From Rhodosporidiobolus odoratus (taxonomy: Eukaryota > Basidiomycota > Microbotryomycetes > Sporidiobolales > Sporidiobolaceae): a stretch of 64,000 bases of DNA. The translations under genes and the position numbers were made by a program. The DNA is taken from positions 310,001-374,000 of the forward strand of contig JAOANU010000003.1 in NCBI GenBank assembly GCA_034387635.1, read 5' to 3'. The notes beneath the pieces were generated by a model. That model was not told where the DNA came from. It made no database searches and saw only the letters and a program-made list of their open reading frames with translations. Positions 11,589 through 23,147 of this stretch are shown here, piece by piece (position 1 is the stretch's first letter; every line of letters begins with the position of its first letter).

Positions 11589-12952
11589 ATGAGAACCAAC
11601 TTGAACTCCTTCTCCCTCTCACGTACATTACATATACATACTGCTGCTCATCACGCAAGGTATCTAAGCTCACCACAATCCCTCTCCGAGTCATCCACCT
11701 CCAACCCCATCGACATGCGCCTTCTCATCTTCGGCGGATCCGGCTTCGTCGGTTCAGCCATCGCTCGCAAAGCAGTAGCCAGAAACTGGACAGTCACAAG
11801 TCTCTCCCGCTCGAGGAAACCCTTCGCCACCCCCGCTGGACATAGACCAGCTTGGGTCGACAAGGTGTGCCCCCTTCTTTCCGCTTCTTCTCCCTCTTCA
11901 TTTCTGTGTAGACAGCTCACCACGTCCTTCATTCTCTGCCTTGTTGCGCAGGTCGAGTGGAGATCAGGCTCTGCGTTTGACCCGTCAAGCTACGAAGAGC
12001 TTATGCAAGAATCGGACGCGGTAGTGACAACCCTCGGAATCTTGTTTGAGCAAGAGTACAAGGATTCGGCTAGTGGAAGTGTCAGTCCGCTCAGAGTGCT
12101 CGGCAACGTGCTGGGCAACTGGACAGGAGATCGAGGGAACCCGCTGCGAACAGGCAGTGGGGAGAGACAGTACGAAAAGATCAATCGGGATTCGGGTAAG
12201 CATGTTTTCTTGTGTCCTTCCTCTCGCTCATCATCGCTCTGTTGCTAACCTTTCTTCGGTTGCCACTCCCCATAGCTCTATCGCTCTTCCGCTCCTTCGC
12301 CTCTACTCGCTCCCACCTCCCTTCTCCTGCCTCTTCAACTCCCTCACCTCGATCTCCCTTCGTCTACATCTCAGCCGAAGATATCTTTCGCCCCTTCGTT
12401 CCGTCTCGCTACATCCAGTCAAAACGGGAAGCAGAAGCTGGAATTACAAGACTAGCCTCCGAATCACCAGAGACGACCCGACCAATCTTTGTTCGACCAA
12501 GTGAGGCCCAGCTTTCTTTCCTCACCTCTTCTTTTCTTTTCTCGTCCGGTCTATCTGTTCCCTTCCCCTGCTGATTCAATGTCACTGGCTGCCCAGGCCT
12601 GATGTATCACCCTCACCTAAATCCCCCTTCAACCCTCCCCGCGACCCTCCTCGAAGCAACCTCTACCCTCCATGCTCTCCTCCCCACCTCTTTACACCTC
12701 TTCCCCTCAACCGCCTCACCTTCCTCCTCCTCCTCACCCACGCCCCTCCCTCTCCCTCCAGCGCTCGCCTCCTTCACCTCCCTCCTCAGTATCCCCCCAA
12801 TTCACGTCGACGCAGTCGGAGAGGCGGTTTGTAGAGCCATTGAGCATGAAGGGAGGGAAGGAGTTTTAGGAGTGGGGGAGATGAGAGAGGTGTTGGGATT
12901 GGGGAGGGCGGAACAAAGAGGAGGGAAGAAGGGTGGGGCGGTTCATATGTAG
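11589..12952 (+). CDS. COQ11: COQ11-like atypical short-chain dehydrogenase (NDUFA9 family)
   Basis: Coq11 is a mitochondrial Rossmann-fold protein associated with the ubiquinone synthesis complex. The core begins MRLLIFGGSGFVGSAIA at 11715, a GXXGXXG nucleotide-binding loop. It continues VVTTLGILFEQEYK, then FVYISAEDIFRPFVPSRYI and QSKREAEAG, the YXXXK-like region of atypical SDRs, then RPIFVRPSLMYHP and a C-terminal region ending at 12950-12952. Introns are 11865-11951, 12196-12275 and 12501-12596, all in phase. I chose the in-frame ATG at 11589 because it adds a presequence without acidic residues (MRTNLNSFSLSRTLHIHTAA) that suits a mitochondrial protein. The ATG at 11715 is the alternative start, and an even longer frame reaches an ATG at 11514. 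Family assignment is firm; the start is not. Confidence 0.8.
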
Positions 12953-13223
12953 TCTGAGAGGGAGGATGCAGAGGGAGGGAAGCAGGCAGGCAGAGCGGTG
13001 ACTGAGGCCTAAGGAGCTGGTTGCAACGTGCATAGTAGGATGGGTAATATAGCACGACAGTGAGACTAAAGTGGAAGGACAGAGATGAGCGAGAGAAGGA
13101 GAGAGGGGACTGCTTAGGGATAGTCAAATCGAGAACTACGAAAAGTGCGGACTTGGTGCTTGCAAGGGCACAGCTGGGCACAGACAGGGAGGGAGAGACC
13201 GGACAAGGTCGACAACAGTGTGC
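12953..13223. other. Intergenic region between convergent genes
   Basis: This short gap lies between the COQ11-like stop and the stop of the minus-strand Csm3/TIPIN-like gene. Nothing recognisable is seen in it. Confidence 0.5.
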
Positions 13224-15053
13224 TCAGAAACCGAGTAATTCCTCCGCCTCCCTCAAGGCCTTTTCTTCCTCCGTCTCTCCCTCTGGACCTCCTGCTGCTT
13301 CTTCTCCTGTCTGCTCTGGCTCTGCCTTCTCCTTGTTCACCGCCGCTGTACTCGAGGTCGCGACTGCCGTTGCTTCCCTTTCCAACTCGTGCATCATCAA
13401 TTCCTCCTCCGCCGCAAACATATCTTCGTCCTCCTCCAATGCTGCTGCTGCGGGCTGTTTCCCCTTCCCCTTCCCCTTCTCGTCACCTTTGTCTCGCGGT
13501 GTTCTTGTTGCCGCCGCTTCCCGCTCCCTTCCCCTCTCCTGCTCCATCTCCAACTCTGCCAAAATCGCTTCTTCCTCCGCATTCGCCTCAGCATCCCCCT
13601 CTTCACCGCTTTCGGACCCAAACCCATCTTCCTCCTCAAACACCATTCGTTTCTCCGTCTTGGTCTGAGGTGGTGGTGGCGGCCCTGGCGGTTTCGAGTT
13701 CGAGTTCGACGTCGAGTTCAACTTTGAGTTAGATCCCGATCCCCCAACTCCCATCCCACCCCCACCCCCGCTGGCCATAGCTTCCCTCTCAAGTTCAGCA
13801 AGCATAGCTTCTTCCTCCTCCATCCAATCCATATGACCATCTTCCTCCATACCCTCTTGCCCTCTTTCTCCTTCTGCCTTGGTCTCTTTCTCCTTCCCCT
13901 TGCCCTTTCCTACTGTCCCTCCCGCAAGAGGCGCGCCGAATGGCACAGCGTTCGAGTGCGGACTCGAAAGGTCACCGAACAGGGCTTGATCCAGTGACTT
14001 TTCGGGGTTGGGCAAGGAGGACTCGTCGCCGTCGAGGTGAGAGGATTTCTCGAGGTCGCGGTATTGTTTTAGGGCGCTCTGCGGACGTGGACGACGGAGG
14101 AGTGGGGGCGAGGGTCGACAAGTAGCGGAGGAGGGAGGGAGGGAGGGAGGGGAGAAAGGGGCATTGAGAACAGCCTAAAGGCAGGTAAGAAGATGAGTTG
14201 CGGAACGCACCTGTACATTCCTCTTTCGACATAGTTTCTCGACGGTCTGTAAGGTGTCTTTGAGGTTTGTTCGAGGGTACATTTCGTGAGTCCAGAGTTG
14301 GTAGAGGGTTAGGACTCGGCGGAGGTCTTGCATCTGATTCCGGGGAAGCGAGGTTGTAAGAGCGGCGGCCGGGGCGGGCGCGAAGGGGAGGAGCAGGGCG
14401 CCGGGAGATGGGGAAGAAGAAGAAGAGGGAAGGATAGTCAGGGAATCTGGCGGGGAAGGAAAAGCAGAAAAGTGAAAACAGAAAATAAAAAAAGTGCAAC
14501 TCACCTCATGCCCCTTGCCCTTGATCTTGACCTTCTTCAACTCCCTCCTCAATTTTGGAAAGCCCACTTCGCTCAACAACCTCTCGTCATCCATCTTGGC
14601 GACGACCCTCCTCTTCTTGGCCGCCACTTCGACATCGGCCGCTCCTGAAATATCTGCTCCTTCTCCACCTCCCCCCAGATTGGGCGCATCGGAAGAGAGG
14701 TCAAACAGGTCGTCGAAAGCGTTACCGAACCCTTCTGGGACGTCGGCTGTAGAGGCAGGGTTGGCGTTGGCTGGACGTTTCTTTCCCCTCGGATTGGTGT
14801 CACCCTGTCCTAGTCGATTTGCCGTTCTGTTGAGAGCATCGAGTCCATCGAACAGCGCTCCTCCTCCGCCGCTGGGGTCGTCGTCGTCGTCGTCGTCGTC
14901 GTCTTGACCTAGGAAAGATGGACGCGCTCTTGACGCGTTGGCGGAGGAAGAGGAAGATTTCGAGGCTTTGAGTCGTTCGAGTGCTTGACGACGCTGTTGC
15001 TTCTTGCTGATTGCTTGTGTGGTAGGCTGCACGGGCTCAGAGTCTGAACTCAT
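13224..15053 (-). CDS. CSM3: Csm3/Swi3/TIPIN replication fork protection subunit
   Basis: The Tof1-Csm3 (Swi1-Swi3, Timeless-TIPIN) complex stabilises stalled replication forks and supports the S-phase checkpoint. The ATG at 15053-15051 starts an acidic, Ser-rich N-terminus with a run of Asp at 14905-14880. The Swi3 domain is split by an intron: RLLSEVGFPKLRRELKKVKI near 14590-14530, then MQDLRRVLTLYQLWTHEMYP and TNLKDTLQTVEKLCRKRNVQ at 14335-14215. A second intron (about 14213-14090) leads to YRDLEKSSHL and a long acidic, Gln/Glu-rich C-terminal tail ending EAEELLGF at 13224. Length (roughly 500 residues) exceeds the animal protein because of the tail, as is common in basidiomycetes. The next gene upstream (Abd1) is divergent, with its start about 115 bp away. 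Confidence 0.85.
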
Positions 15054-15167
15054 GTTTGTATAGCTGGGACGAAGAGGACGAGGGAGATTATGATGAGACT
15101 TTCAAGGTTGACGTTGTTGATGCCTTATTAACAATTTCTCCCACACTTGGCTACGATCCAGACTGAA

Positions 15168-17234
15168 ATGAGCCTACAGAACCTCCTAAGCGATACTCCA
15201 ACAGCTCCACCTCTCAAACGAGAACCCTACAACCCAACTCGACGTCTAACCCCGGCTCAATCCATCTTGATCCCCATAACCCGAACCGAACTCGCTCAGT
15301 CTCAAACCTCGGCAAATCCACTACGAACACGGCCTCCTGTCCCTAGTGTCACTACTTCAGCTCTACCCGGCGTCGCGGGATTGCCTCAGAAACCGGTGGG
15401 GGCGCCGGTGGAGGTGTTGGACAGAGGAACGAGTGCGGGGGGGGCAAGAAAGAGACCTCATAGGGACGAGGGAGGGGGTCCCTATCAGGGAGGAGGGGGA
15501 CAGGTGCAGAAGAGACCCAGGGAGACTTATATGGGCGATACCAGGACCGTAGCCGATCACTGTTCGTTTCTTATCTCTTCTTCCCCCGTGCTGCTTCTCT
15601 CTCCAGTTCCTCCTTCATCCTCTTCCTGACAATGTTGCGAATTCAATGACAGACAACGCCCGCCCCAACACAAACCGAGTAGCCCGTAACGATTCCCCCA
15701 TCATTGGACTAAAAAACTTCAATAACTGGATCAAATCCGTCCTGATCGCCAAATACGGTGGATTGGGCGCACCTTGGGATGATGGAACCGATGGGAGTGC
15801 CATGTCGGAGGAGGATAAGAAGAGGACACCAAAGGTTAGGGTGTTGGATCTTGGCTGTGGGAAAGGCGGGGATTTGCACAAGTGGGTTAGGGCGGGCACG
15901 GATGAGTATGTTGGAATAGGTGCGTTGGACATGTCCTTCTTGCGCCGTCAACAGATGGCGCCGATGTGTACACCTGACGAATCCTGATCAAGTACGTCCT
16001 TGATGCACAGATATTGCCAATGTTTCTGTCAATCAGGCCAGAGATCGGTATGAGCAGTTGAGGGGAAAGAAGTTCCCGGCTGCTTTCTTTGCACTGGATT
16101 GCTTCGAGGTACGTCAGATCTGCTCATCCTGCTTTTGTTCGATCGACTGAATTTGCGAGGACCTTCTACCCCTCGCCCTGCTCTTTTCCCATGAACCATC
16201 TCTCTGTCATTCGCGCCGCGCCCTTCTGCTTTCTCGCATCCATCCATCCCTCGCCACTTTCCCATCCTCATTGACATCCTCTCCTCCACGCGCAGTCCCC
16301 CCTCGAAGAAGTGCTCGACCCAACCTATTTCGACCCTCAACCCTTCACCACTATCAGCATGCAATTCTGCATGCATTACGCCCTCGAATCCGAATCGAAA
16401 GCGAGAACCATGTTGAAGAATGTGACGAGGTATTTGAAACCGGGAGGGGTGTTTCTGGGGACTATACCGGATGCTGGGAACCTTTTGTGAGTTTCTGGTT
16501 TTTCTCGTTTGATTACTCGGGCGGGAGTGGGAGGCGTTCCTAGTCTCTTCACGCACGACGGGCAGGGAAGAACGCAGCAGGATTTGACAGTCTCTCGTAT
16601 CGATGCAGCAATCACCTCAACGACTCGATCGCCGACCAAGAAGAACAAATCCCCGACACTCCCCCCAATCTCGAATTCGGCAACTCAGTCTACCGTGTCA
16701 AATTCGATTCGAGAGATCCTCCTGTTGATGAGACCACTGGAGAGGTTAGTGTATTTGGACATAGGTATACGTTTTTCTTGCAGGATGCGGTGGAGGAAGT
16801 GCCGGAATTTGTGGTTTATTGGGATGAGTTTGTCAGGTGCGTTTCCGTCTTCCCATCCTCCTTCCTCAATCTCCTTCTCTCCTCGACAGCTCTCTCTACT
16901 GACTATTGCGTCCCATATGCTCGCTTGCAGCCTAGCCGCCGAATACTCTCTCCGACCTATCTACTTTGATTCGTTCCAATCCATCTTTGTCAACGAACAA
17001 CAAGACCCTCATTTCTCGCAACTATTGAGACGGATGAAGGTCATGGATGAGGAAGGAAATGCCGAGATGGATCAGGATCAGTTGGATGCGGCTAGTGCGT
17101 TCGATTGCTGTCTCCTTTTTTTTTCTCTTTTTTCTGCGTTGTGGCGGAAATTTGACGCGTGATTCGCCTCGTCACTTACATTGTCGCATCTTGCAGTGCT
17201 TTACATGGGATTTGCCTTCGTCAAGGATGGCTGA
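15168..17234 (+). CDS. ABD1: mRNA cap guanine-N7 methyltransferase
   Basis: Abd1 methylates N7 of the cap guanine using S-adenosylmethionine in the nucleus. The ATG at 15168 (MSLQNLLSDTPTAPP) opens a Pro/Arg-rich N-terminal region. After an intron (about 15563-15655) the catalytic domain begins: RPNTNRVARNDSPIIGLKNF and NNWIKSVLI, the SAM-binding motif VRVLDLGCGKGGDLHKW at 15838-15888, and DEYVGI followed after an intron by DIANVSVNQARDRYEQL. Then come FFALDCFE, TTISMQFCMHYALES (16350-16395, typical of the family), YLKPGGVFLGTIPD, NSVYRVKFD and YRPIYFDSFQ-like LRPIYFDSFQSIF (16949-16990). The last exon gives LYMGFAFVKDG and the stop at 17232-17234. There are about seven introns. All core family motifs are present, so the gene looks intact. 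Confidence 0.92.
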
Positions 17235-17397
17235 CGAATCAGTCTGATGAGCGAAGAGAACAGTGCGATCACTCGCGCTGCGGGAACTCTGTGACGCAGT
17301 TACGCGGGACGTAGGCAGCCTTTTCTATATATGTCAAACTCTCAACCGTCTCAGCGCATGCCGCCATTGACTTGTCCGGAAGACGCGAGCCGAACAA

Positions 17398-17968
17398 ATG
17401 TTGAACGACGTTTCGCTTTCAACCAACACGTCCGACCAAAACGCGGCAACTGCGGATGCGCGGAATCGACAAGACCCCTTCGCAGGACAGTCCAGACCCG
17501 ACCGTTGGACACAGCCTCTTCCAAGCGGATTCCTGCAGACACACAGGTTCTCCAGGTTCTCATCCTCGCGCCTTTGTCGCGCCTCACTCATCTCGATTGC
17601 CGGCGGAGAGGGAGAAGTTCGTTCAACAGTGTTGTACCATCGTGCGATGGAGCAATCATGGGCTCTCTCTTGCTTTCCTATCCTCCATTCATCCCGACCA
17701 CTGGAGTTGGTTGACCACTTTCAAGTCTCCTCCTCACTCCGGCTCTCGCTGGACTCGCACCTACTGGCGATTGCACCCTCTTGTCGCCGGTTCGACGTAC
17801 TCTGACACTTCTACATTGCGCTCGTCTATCGTCGACTGTCTGCCGACTACCTTACCGGTGGGAACGGAGACGCAACAAGGTGAGTCTTTCTGTCGTTGTC
17901 TTCTCCCTTTCGTTCCGTGCTGTCTGGACTTGCGATTTTATCGCGGGCACAATGCAAGTAACAGCTGA
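17398..17968 (+). CDS. Possible uncharacterised coding region
   Basis: Two overlapping plus-strand frames are open here. One runs from 17398 (MLNDVSLSTNTSDQNAATAD) and one from 17456 (MRGIDKTPSQDS, later REKFVQQCCTIVRWSNHG). A candidate donor (gtgagt) follows CAACAAG near 17880. Composition is protein-like, but no domain is recognised and the frame cannot be decided. It could be an independent gene, or 5' exons of the gene at 18188. The rest of 17235-18187 holds nothing I can name. Confidence 0.25.
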
Positions 17969-18187
17969 CGCCTGGCGTCTCTGGGCAAGAACAGCTTGAC
18001 CGCTGGCCCATCCTAATCCATAGTCCTCTTTTCCTCCGACCCATCTTTCACCTTCAACACTCTCCCACGCTTAGACCCTCTACCCTCCGCGTTCTAGGTC
18101 TCCGCATCCTCCTCATTGTGTATGACCCCCCACCCCCTTCATTCCGCCACCAACGACGTATAGATTTCGCTGGCAATCCTCTCACCG

Positions 18188-19552
18188 ATGTCGACTCTCG
18201 CCCCTCGCCGTAATCCTCCTCGTCCGCCTGTACCCGCTCAAGCTGCCTCCAGCTCCGTCCCATCACGTCGTGTCTCACAACCGGACGCTCCCGCCGTCGG
18301 GTCGACAAGTCGGCGCATAGGAAACGCCAGACAAGTTGCAGCGCCTCGACCGGCACAAAGGAACATCGACCACCCTACCCGAGTCAGACCCTCAGGCCGA
18401 CCTACATCACCAGCATTGGACCAACTCGTCGCCTCGCAACGCCGCGAAAAGGAGATTCGGGATTTGGAGAGAGAGTGGAGACATTCGCCGGAAACGATGG
18501 CTTGGGTCAAGAGGCAGAATTTGGCTAGGTTCAGCCTTCGGACGCACGATTGCGGGTGTAAGAGGCAGGCGTACGCCAACTTTCACTTCGATGGGGTTTC
18601 GCCCCTCGCTGTTGTTCTCGAGGAGGCGCCGCGCCGGGATCGTCTTCGACTTGAACCGACGTTGCCAGCAGAGGACCTGGTTGCTCTCCCACCGGTACGC
18701 GAACTCAAGGTCTGTAACAACTGCATCAAGTACGCCAACGCGATGCGCCCTGTCACCCTTGCCGCCATGAACGATGCCCTCAGCAAGACTTTCGAAGATC
18801 CACTATTCGCACTATCTCCTCCGATCTACGATGGCGTCCGTACCACGCCAGCTCTCTATCTTCCGGCTGCACGCACTCGTCCCCGCACTCGCCGTACGCC
18901 TCTCAGTTCCGCAGCAACATCGAGACGCGACTCTATGTCTTCCTCCACGGCTTCCTCCTCGCCAACTTTATCTTCCGTGACATCCTACCCATCGTCGTCG
19001 AGCTCGTCCCTCGCCTCCCCTTTCTCCTCTATCTCTTCTCGCGCCACTGCGAAACATCTCTCCTATTCGACTGCGCCCAATCCGACCTCGCTCCGTCGTC
19101 CCGAACGCGTTCTCAAGGGTTTCACCATCCGTACCAATGCCGAACCCTATGCGCCCGCCTTTACCGACGCCAATCTTACGGTCTACACTCCCGGGACGGG
19201 CGAACCTAGCCTCCTTCGAATTGAGGTCAAAGTTCCCCCACCTCCATCATCTGCCGAGGTCAAAGAGGGAACTCGCTACTGCGGCCCCTTACCCCGCCAC
19301 CGCATGCGACCTACCAAGTCTAAAGTTCCTCCTCAGGGAAGTCAGAGCGACTGGGTCTCCCTCCCCCCGGATCAGTTGCCCATAGTCGAGGCGAGGTTGG
19401 AGTTTATCCTTGGGTTCATTAGGTTGTGGGAGAGGATTCCGAAGGCGATGAGTGCGGAGGAGGTTGAGGAACTGAGGTTGCGGGGGCAGGACAGGGTTAG
19501 GAGGATGTGGATGGATAAGAAGGGGAAAGAGTGGGGGTGGTGGTGGCTTTGA
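18188..19552 (+). CDS. Uncharacterised protein with two Cys pairs and a Ser-rich linker
   Basis: This is a 454-residue uninterrupted frame from the ATG at 18188, the longest intron-free gene in the first third of the window. Residues 1-80 are Pro/Arg/Ser-rich. A charged segment EKEIRDLEREWRHSPETMAW (about 95-115) follows. Two Cys pairs, HDCGCKRQAY (near 18545) and LKVCNNCIKYA (near 18707), could form a small metal site. A long Ser-rich linker lies at 18930-19060. The C-terminal third has ordered-looking sequence, including GTRYCGPLPRHRMRP and IVEARLEFILGFIRLWERIP, and ends with a Trp-rich EWGWWWL. The layout (a conserved-looking N-terminal zinc-like region and a C-terminal helix) resembles regulatory proteins, but I cannot name a family. 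Confidence 0.65.
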   Translation: MSTLAPRRNPPRPPVPAQAASSSVPSRRVSQPDAPAVGSTSRRIGNARQVAAPRPAQRNIDHPTRVRPSGRPTSPALDQLVASQRREKEIRDLEREWRHSPETMAWVKRQNLARFSLRTHDCGCKRQAYANFHFDGVSPLAVVLEEAPRRDRLRLEPTLPAEDLVALPPVRELKVCNNCIKYANAMRPVTLAAMNDALSKTFEDPLFALSPPIYDGVRTTPALYLPAARTRPRTRRTPLSSAATSRRDSMSSSTASSSPTLSSVTSYPSSSSSSLASPFSSISSRATAKHLSYSTAPNPTSLRRPERVLKGFTIRTNAEPYAPAFTDANLTVYTPGTGEPSLLRIEVKVPPPPSSAEVKEGTRYCGPLPRHRMRPTKSKVPPQGSQSDWVSLPPDQLPIVEARLEFILGFIRLWERIPKAMSAEEVEELRLRGQDRVRRMWMDKKGKEWGWWWL

Positions 19553-20630
19553 GGCGGGGGGGGTTCCATTTCCGGGTTGTTGTTTCGCTCACTTTCCTTT
19601 TCCTGTCCTTCTCCCTCCTTCCCGTTCTCGTCTTGTCTTCTGTTCTTCTCTGTCTCTGTTTCTTGTCGCAGTTCTCGTCCCCGTCATCTTCAGCTGTATC
19701 GTCCGTCTCATCTGATCATCTCATCCTGTGTCCGTTCTTCCTCCTTGTTCTACCAATTCACATATAGCCCTTCCGAGTACTCATTCCCTCTTCACCTCCC
19801 GTTGTGTACACCTATCCTCTCGTCCTCACTTGATCAAAATCAGTCTACACGTCTTCTTGCCTGTGCATATGTTCCTCTTTCTGAGCTCTCTTTCCATCGA
19901 TGCCTGCTTGTCAGTTCCATGATAGAATGAGCTAGGCGGACAGCTAGCAGGTAGAGGACGCAAAGAGCCACAAGAGACCAGTCGTGGCGCAAACGGACAA
20001 GTCGTGAGCACAAAGGAAAGGTATACCTCGACTGAAGATTTACGTGTGGCGCACCTTTCCAGTCGTCAGAGCGGAAGGAGGCCCACGGCGAGTAATGCAG
20101 CTTGTCTAGTCGAGTGCTTCAGACAGCTTCAAGTCATGGCGAGAATCGCGTTTTCCTTGTCAAGCTGAGAAGGCCATCCATGTATTTGTTTCCCTCGTTC
20201 TTCCTCTTCTCTCCTGGAGAAAGAGTCTCTATGAGATTGTGCGGTCATACTCTCACGGGTCTGGCGGTAGAAGGATGTAAGCAAGATTATATCCCAACGA
20301 TTCCTAGAAAAAAGCAACGTGGCTGGCTCAGAACAAGACGATCCGGATCTAGTGTGTAATGTGAGGGACAAACGAGAGAGAGAGGGAGAGGGATATGTAC
20401 ATGCAGAATGCGGCGATGCTGGAGGGGTAAGTAGGTCAAGCTGTGTCGAGACAAGTACAAAGGGTTATTTGGGGCAATCCGAAGAGAAGCTGAAGATGGA
20501 TATCAATCAAGGGGTATATTGAGCTGAAGAGAATACATGGAGAGGCGGGTCCAGGTAAGGCGTCCGATAGGCGGGCAGGTGATAGTTGCGGAGTCGGCAA
20601 GTGCAAAGAAGGAGCGAGGTACGTCCTCAC
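19553..20630. other. Intergenic region, nothing assigned
   Basis: The first half is pyrimidine-rich 3' UTR-like sequence (19570-19830). The second half is mixed. Short open frames occur on both strands without splice structure or recognisable products. Confidence 0.4.
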
Positions 20631-22172
20631 TCAACGAGATCCCGCCTCGCTATCAGGAAAAAACGTGAACTCAACCTCACGCTCTTCACAAGCTCTCGCC
20701 AGCTTCTCAATGTGTTCCGCCTCCCACGCCTCGGCCGCGTCATGAATAACCAAGCTCTTAAGCCCGGGCGCATACCTCGGATTGCGAAGATCTTCGACGA
20801 GTTGCGGGGCGTACACGAAGGTCGAGACGTGGTTGAAAGCTTGGACTTCGAGAACGAGAAGGGATGGCGGAACGAGGCGGAAGACGGAAGTGGAGATTTC
20901 GGTTGCTGAGACGGAGATGGTTTCGAGGGAGGTGAAAGAGGGCAGTAGGCGGTCAAAGATGGGTTAAGCGGTGGCGTCGAAGAATGCGAGATCTCGGGAA
21001 CGTGGGACTGCAGTGGAAGCCGTCAGGTCACTGAGGAGGCGGTGGATCTGGAGGGGAAGAGGCCGACTTGCAGAGAAAGAGCATATGGTGCATTGTTCCG
21101 GCAGAAGCACGAAGTGCAGCAGTAGTCCTGGAGAGGCACACGGTCAGCTCTCACGTGTGTAAGCGAAGACATAATAAGTCTGGAAGTGCGGGGATGGTAG
21201 AAAGGGAAGGGAAAAGAAAGAGAAAGCGCACTCATCCCTCGCGAGCAGCCTCTCGGAGTAAAGCTCACACACCTCCAATCCCGTGCACTTTCCGAGAAGT
21301 TGCCACAGCACCTCCTGATCTGTATCGCACCTCAACCTCAACTTCCTCAGCGCTTCCAAGTTCAGCCCATTGTGAATCGGCAAATGCCTCGCACTCCAAC
21401 TACTCTCAAAGTCGAGTTTGAGGACACGAAGCGAAGGCGGGAAAGCGAGGTCGTACAGGTCGGTGCGCGAGTAGAAATCGACGGCCCAGGAGCTTGAGAG
21501 GCTCCCGTCTTGATTGGCGGGTACGGGTCCGCCGTGGTTGAAGAACGGACCGTGAGCGTCTACAAAGGCGGTCTTAGGGTCGAAGAAGCGGGGCAAGCAG
21601 ACGAGAGATTCGAGTTTCGTTGCGGCGGCCAAGACTTTGAACAGTGCGGGACGGGCTTCCGAATGGAGAGAATGAATGTGAAGATGAGCTACCGTGTTGG
21701 CACAGAGCTTCACTGCTTCGAGCAGCGCAAGCGAGTCCTCAAGAAGGCTCGCAGCGCTTGAAGCAGACTGAAGGCCTTCCTGGGCGAGAGACAGCACAAG
21801 GAAGTTGACTTTGTTGGCGAGAAGAGGGCACTGCAGTGATTAAGGGTGCGAAGAAAGGCATTGGTCGAGGGCCGATTGGAAATTGAGACCGAGCGGTACA
21901 GGACGCTGATAGCTGCGATCAAAGCATGTGAGTAGTCGTGAACCGAGGAAAGAACAGAAAAAAGGCGAACCGGCTTCGTGCCAGTCTTTGCAGACAAGAG
22001 CCAATTGTGCCGTCATCTCATTCGAGTACCAACTCATGAGATATCCTCCATGTGGACCTACTTCGTAGGGAATGTCAATGGCGAAGGAGAAGATTACGTC
22101 AAGTACATTGACAGGAAGGGTCACGGCGGAGGCTCGGAGTCTACCGACTTGCTTCGGCGCTTGCTCGGTCAT
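20631..22172 (-). CDS. F-box/LRR-like protein
   Basis: The ATG at 22172 starts MTEQAPKQVGRL, followed by an F-box-like helix LPVNVLDVIFSFAIDIPYEV and LALVCKDWHEAG, the usual end of an F-box. An intron with donor at about 21973 follows. A long exon (about 21830-21250) carries leucine-rich repeat-like sequence: LALLEAVKLCANTVAHLHIH, LVCLPRFFDPKTAF, FPPSLRVLKLDFESSW, NLEALRKLRLRCD and LGKCTGLEVCELYSERLL. After one or more introns near 21240-20950 the last exon reads TSLETISVSATEISTSVFRL, VPPSLLVLEVQAF and LKSLVIHDAAEAW, and stops at 20631. Such proteins are usually substrate adaptors of SCF ubiquitin ligases; the substrate is unknown. The exon joins around 21250-20960 are not resolved, and an upstream exon near 22400-22180 is possible. 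Confidence 0.6.
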
Positions 22173-22838
22173 CGTCCTCACGTCTGCGTCCCACGTGGTG
22201 CTGTATAGAGCGTCGGTTCTGCTGGGGCTGGAAGAAGGGTTGCGGAGCGGGCAGGGGAGAGTAAGGTTGGGAGGGAGGTGGTGTTGAACCCGGAAGGGAT
22301 GGAGCCGGAAGGCGAGATTGCGTGACGCCTGTTCCCGCCCGGTAGACGCCGAAGGTCAGCATAGGAGGATGGTTTGACGAGGTGTGCTCGTACAAGAAGC
22401 ACGAGGAGACATTGTCCAAGGGGAGGAACCGACCTTCAACAATGACAGGCTATCGAGTCAGCCCAACCAGCCGTTCTATCCTTCTCCGAGTAGCAGTATC
22501 GCCAGTCGCACAAAGTAAGAAGTGGAGCAAAGAGGATGAAGTCCGATCGGAGCACAAGAGTAAATTGACGAGCCAAAGCGCGAGAAAAGGCGAAATGGAT
22601 GAAGCAGGCCCGTGCAGCGAGTCGGTCTTTAGCGCCATGCCCTGCTCCTCTGTCTACCATTGCGCTCTTTTCCGGCGCCACCTCGCTGTGGAGCGAGGCA
22701 GCAATCGCGAATTGTCACACCCACAGTTGCTGCTCTAGTTCGTGCACGGCTCCTGCCAGCCATCGCGCCTGCGTCCGACTACCCACCGATATGCCCTTTG
22801 CTGCGGCCCCCTGCGGCCAGCCGTTAATGGTCTCATTC

Positions 22839-23147
22839 TCAGACGGCGGCAAGAAGCGCAACGACGAGCATACCTGGATCACCTTGGCCAGGCGGCACGA
22901 GCAGCCGACTAGCGTGGGACCGCCGAGGACTATAGCTTATGATGGCAGTAGGGGCGCACGCAATTGTCGGAACGAGCTGGAATGGCAGGTATAGACTGAG
23001 AAGGTCGCAGGATGGCGAGGAAAGGGAAGGTCTTGCTGGCTGTAGCGGGATCTCCTGATGGCCAGGCAGGAATTGCATCTTGTACACAAACCACTGCCGC
23101 AGGCTGGAGACAATCGGGGTAGAGCGAGCCAGGTTGGCGGTCGTCAT
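22839..23147 (-). CDS. Possible small gene or exon, unrecognised
   Basis: A minus-strand frame begins with ATG at 23147 and reads MTTANLARSTPIVSSLRQWF then VYKMQFLPGHQEIPLQPARP, which looks more protein-like than its surroundings. A cag directly precedes the ATG, so it may instead be an internal exon. I cannot identify a family or confirm splicing. The flanking parts of 22173-23875 carry no gene I can support; the 3' part may include the 5' UTR of the LINE. Confidence 0.25.
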   Translation of the reverse strand: MTTANLARSTPIVSSLRQWFVYKMQFLPGHQEIPLQPARPSLSSPSCDLLSLYLPFQLVPTIACAPTAIISYSPRRSHASRLLVPPGQGDPGMLVVALLAAV

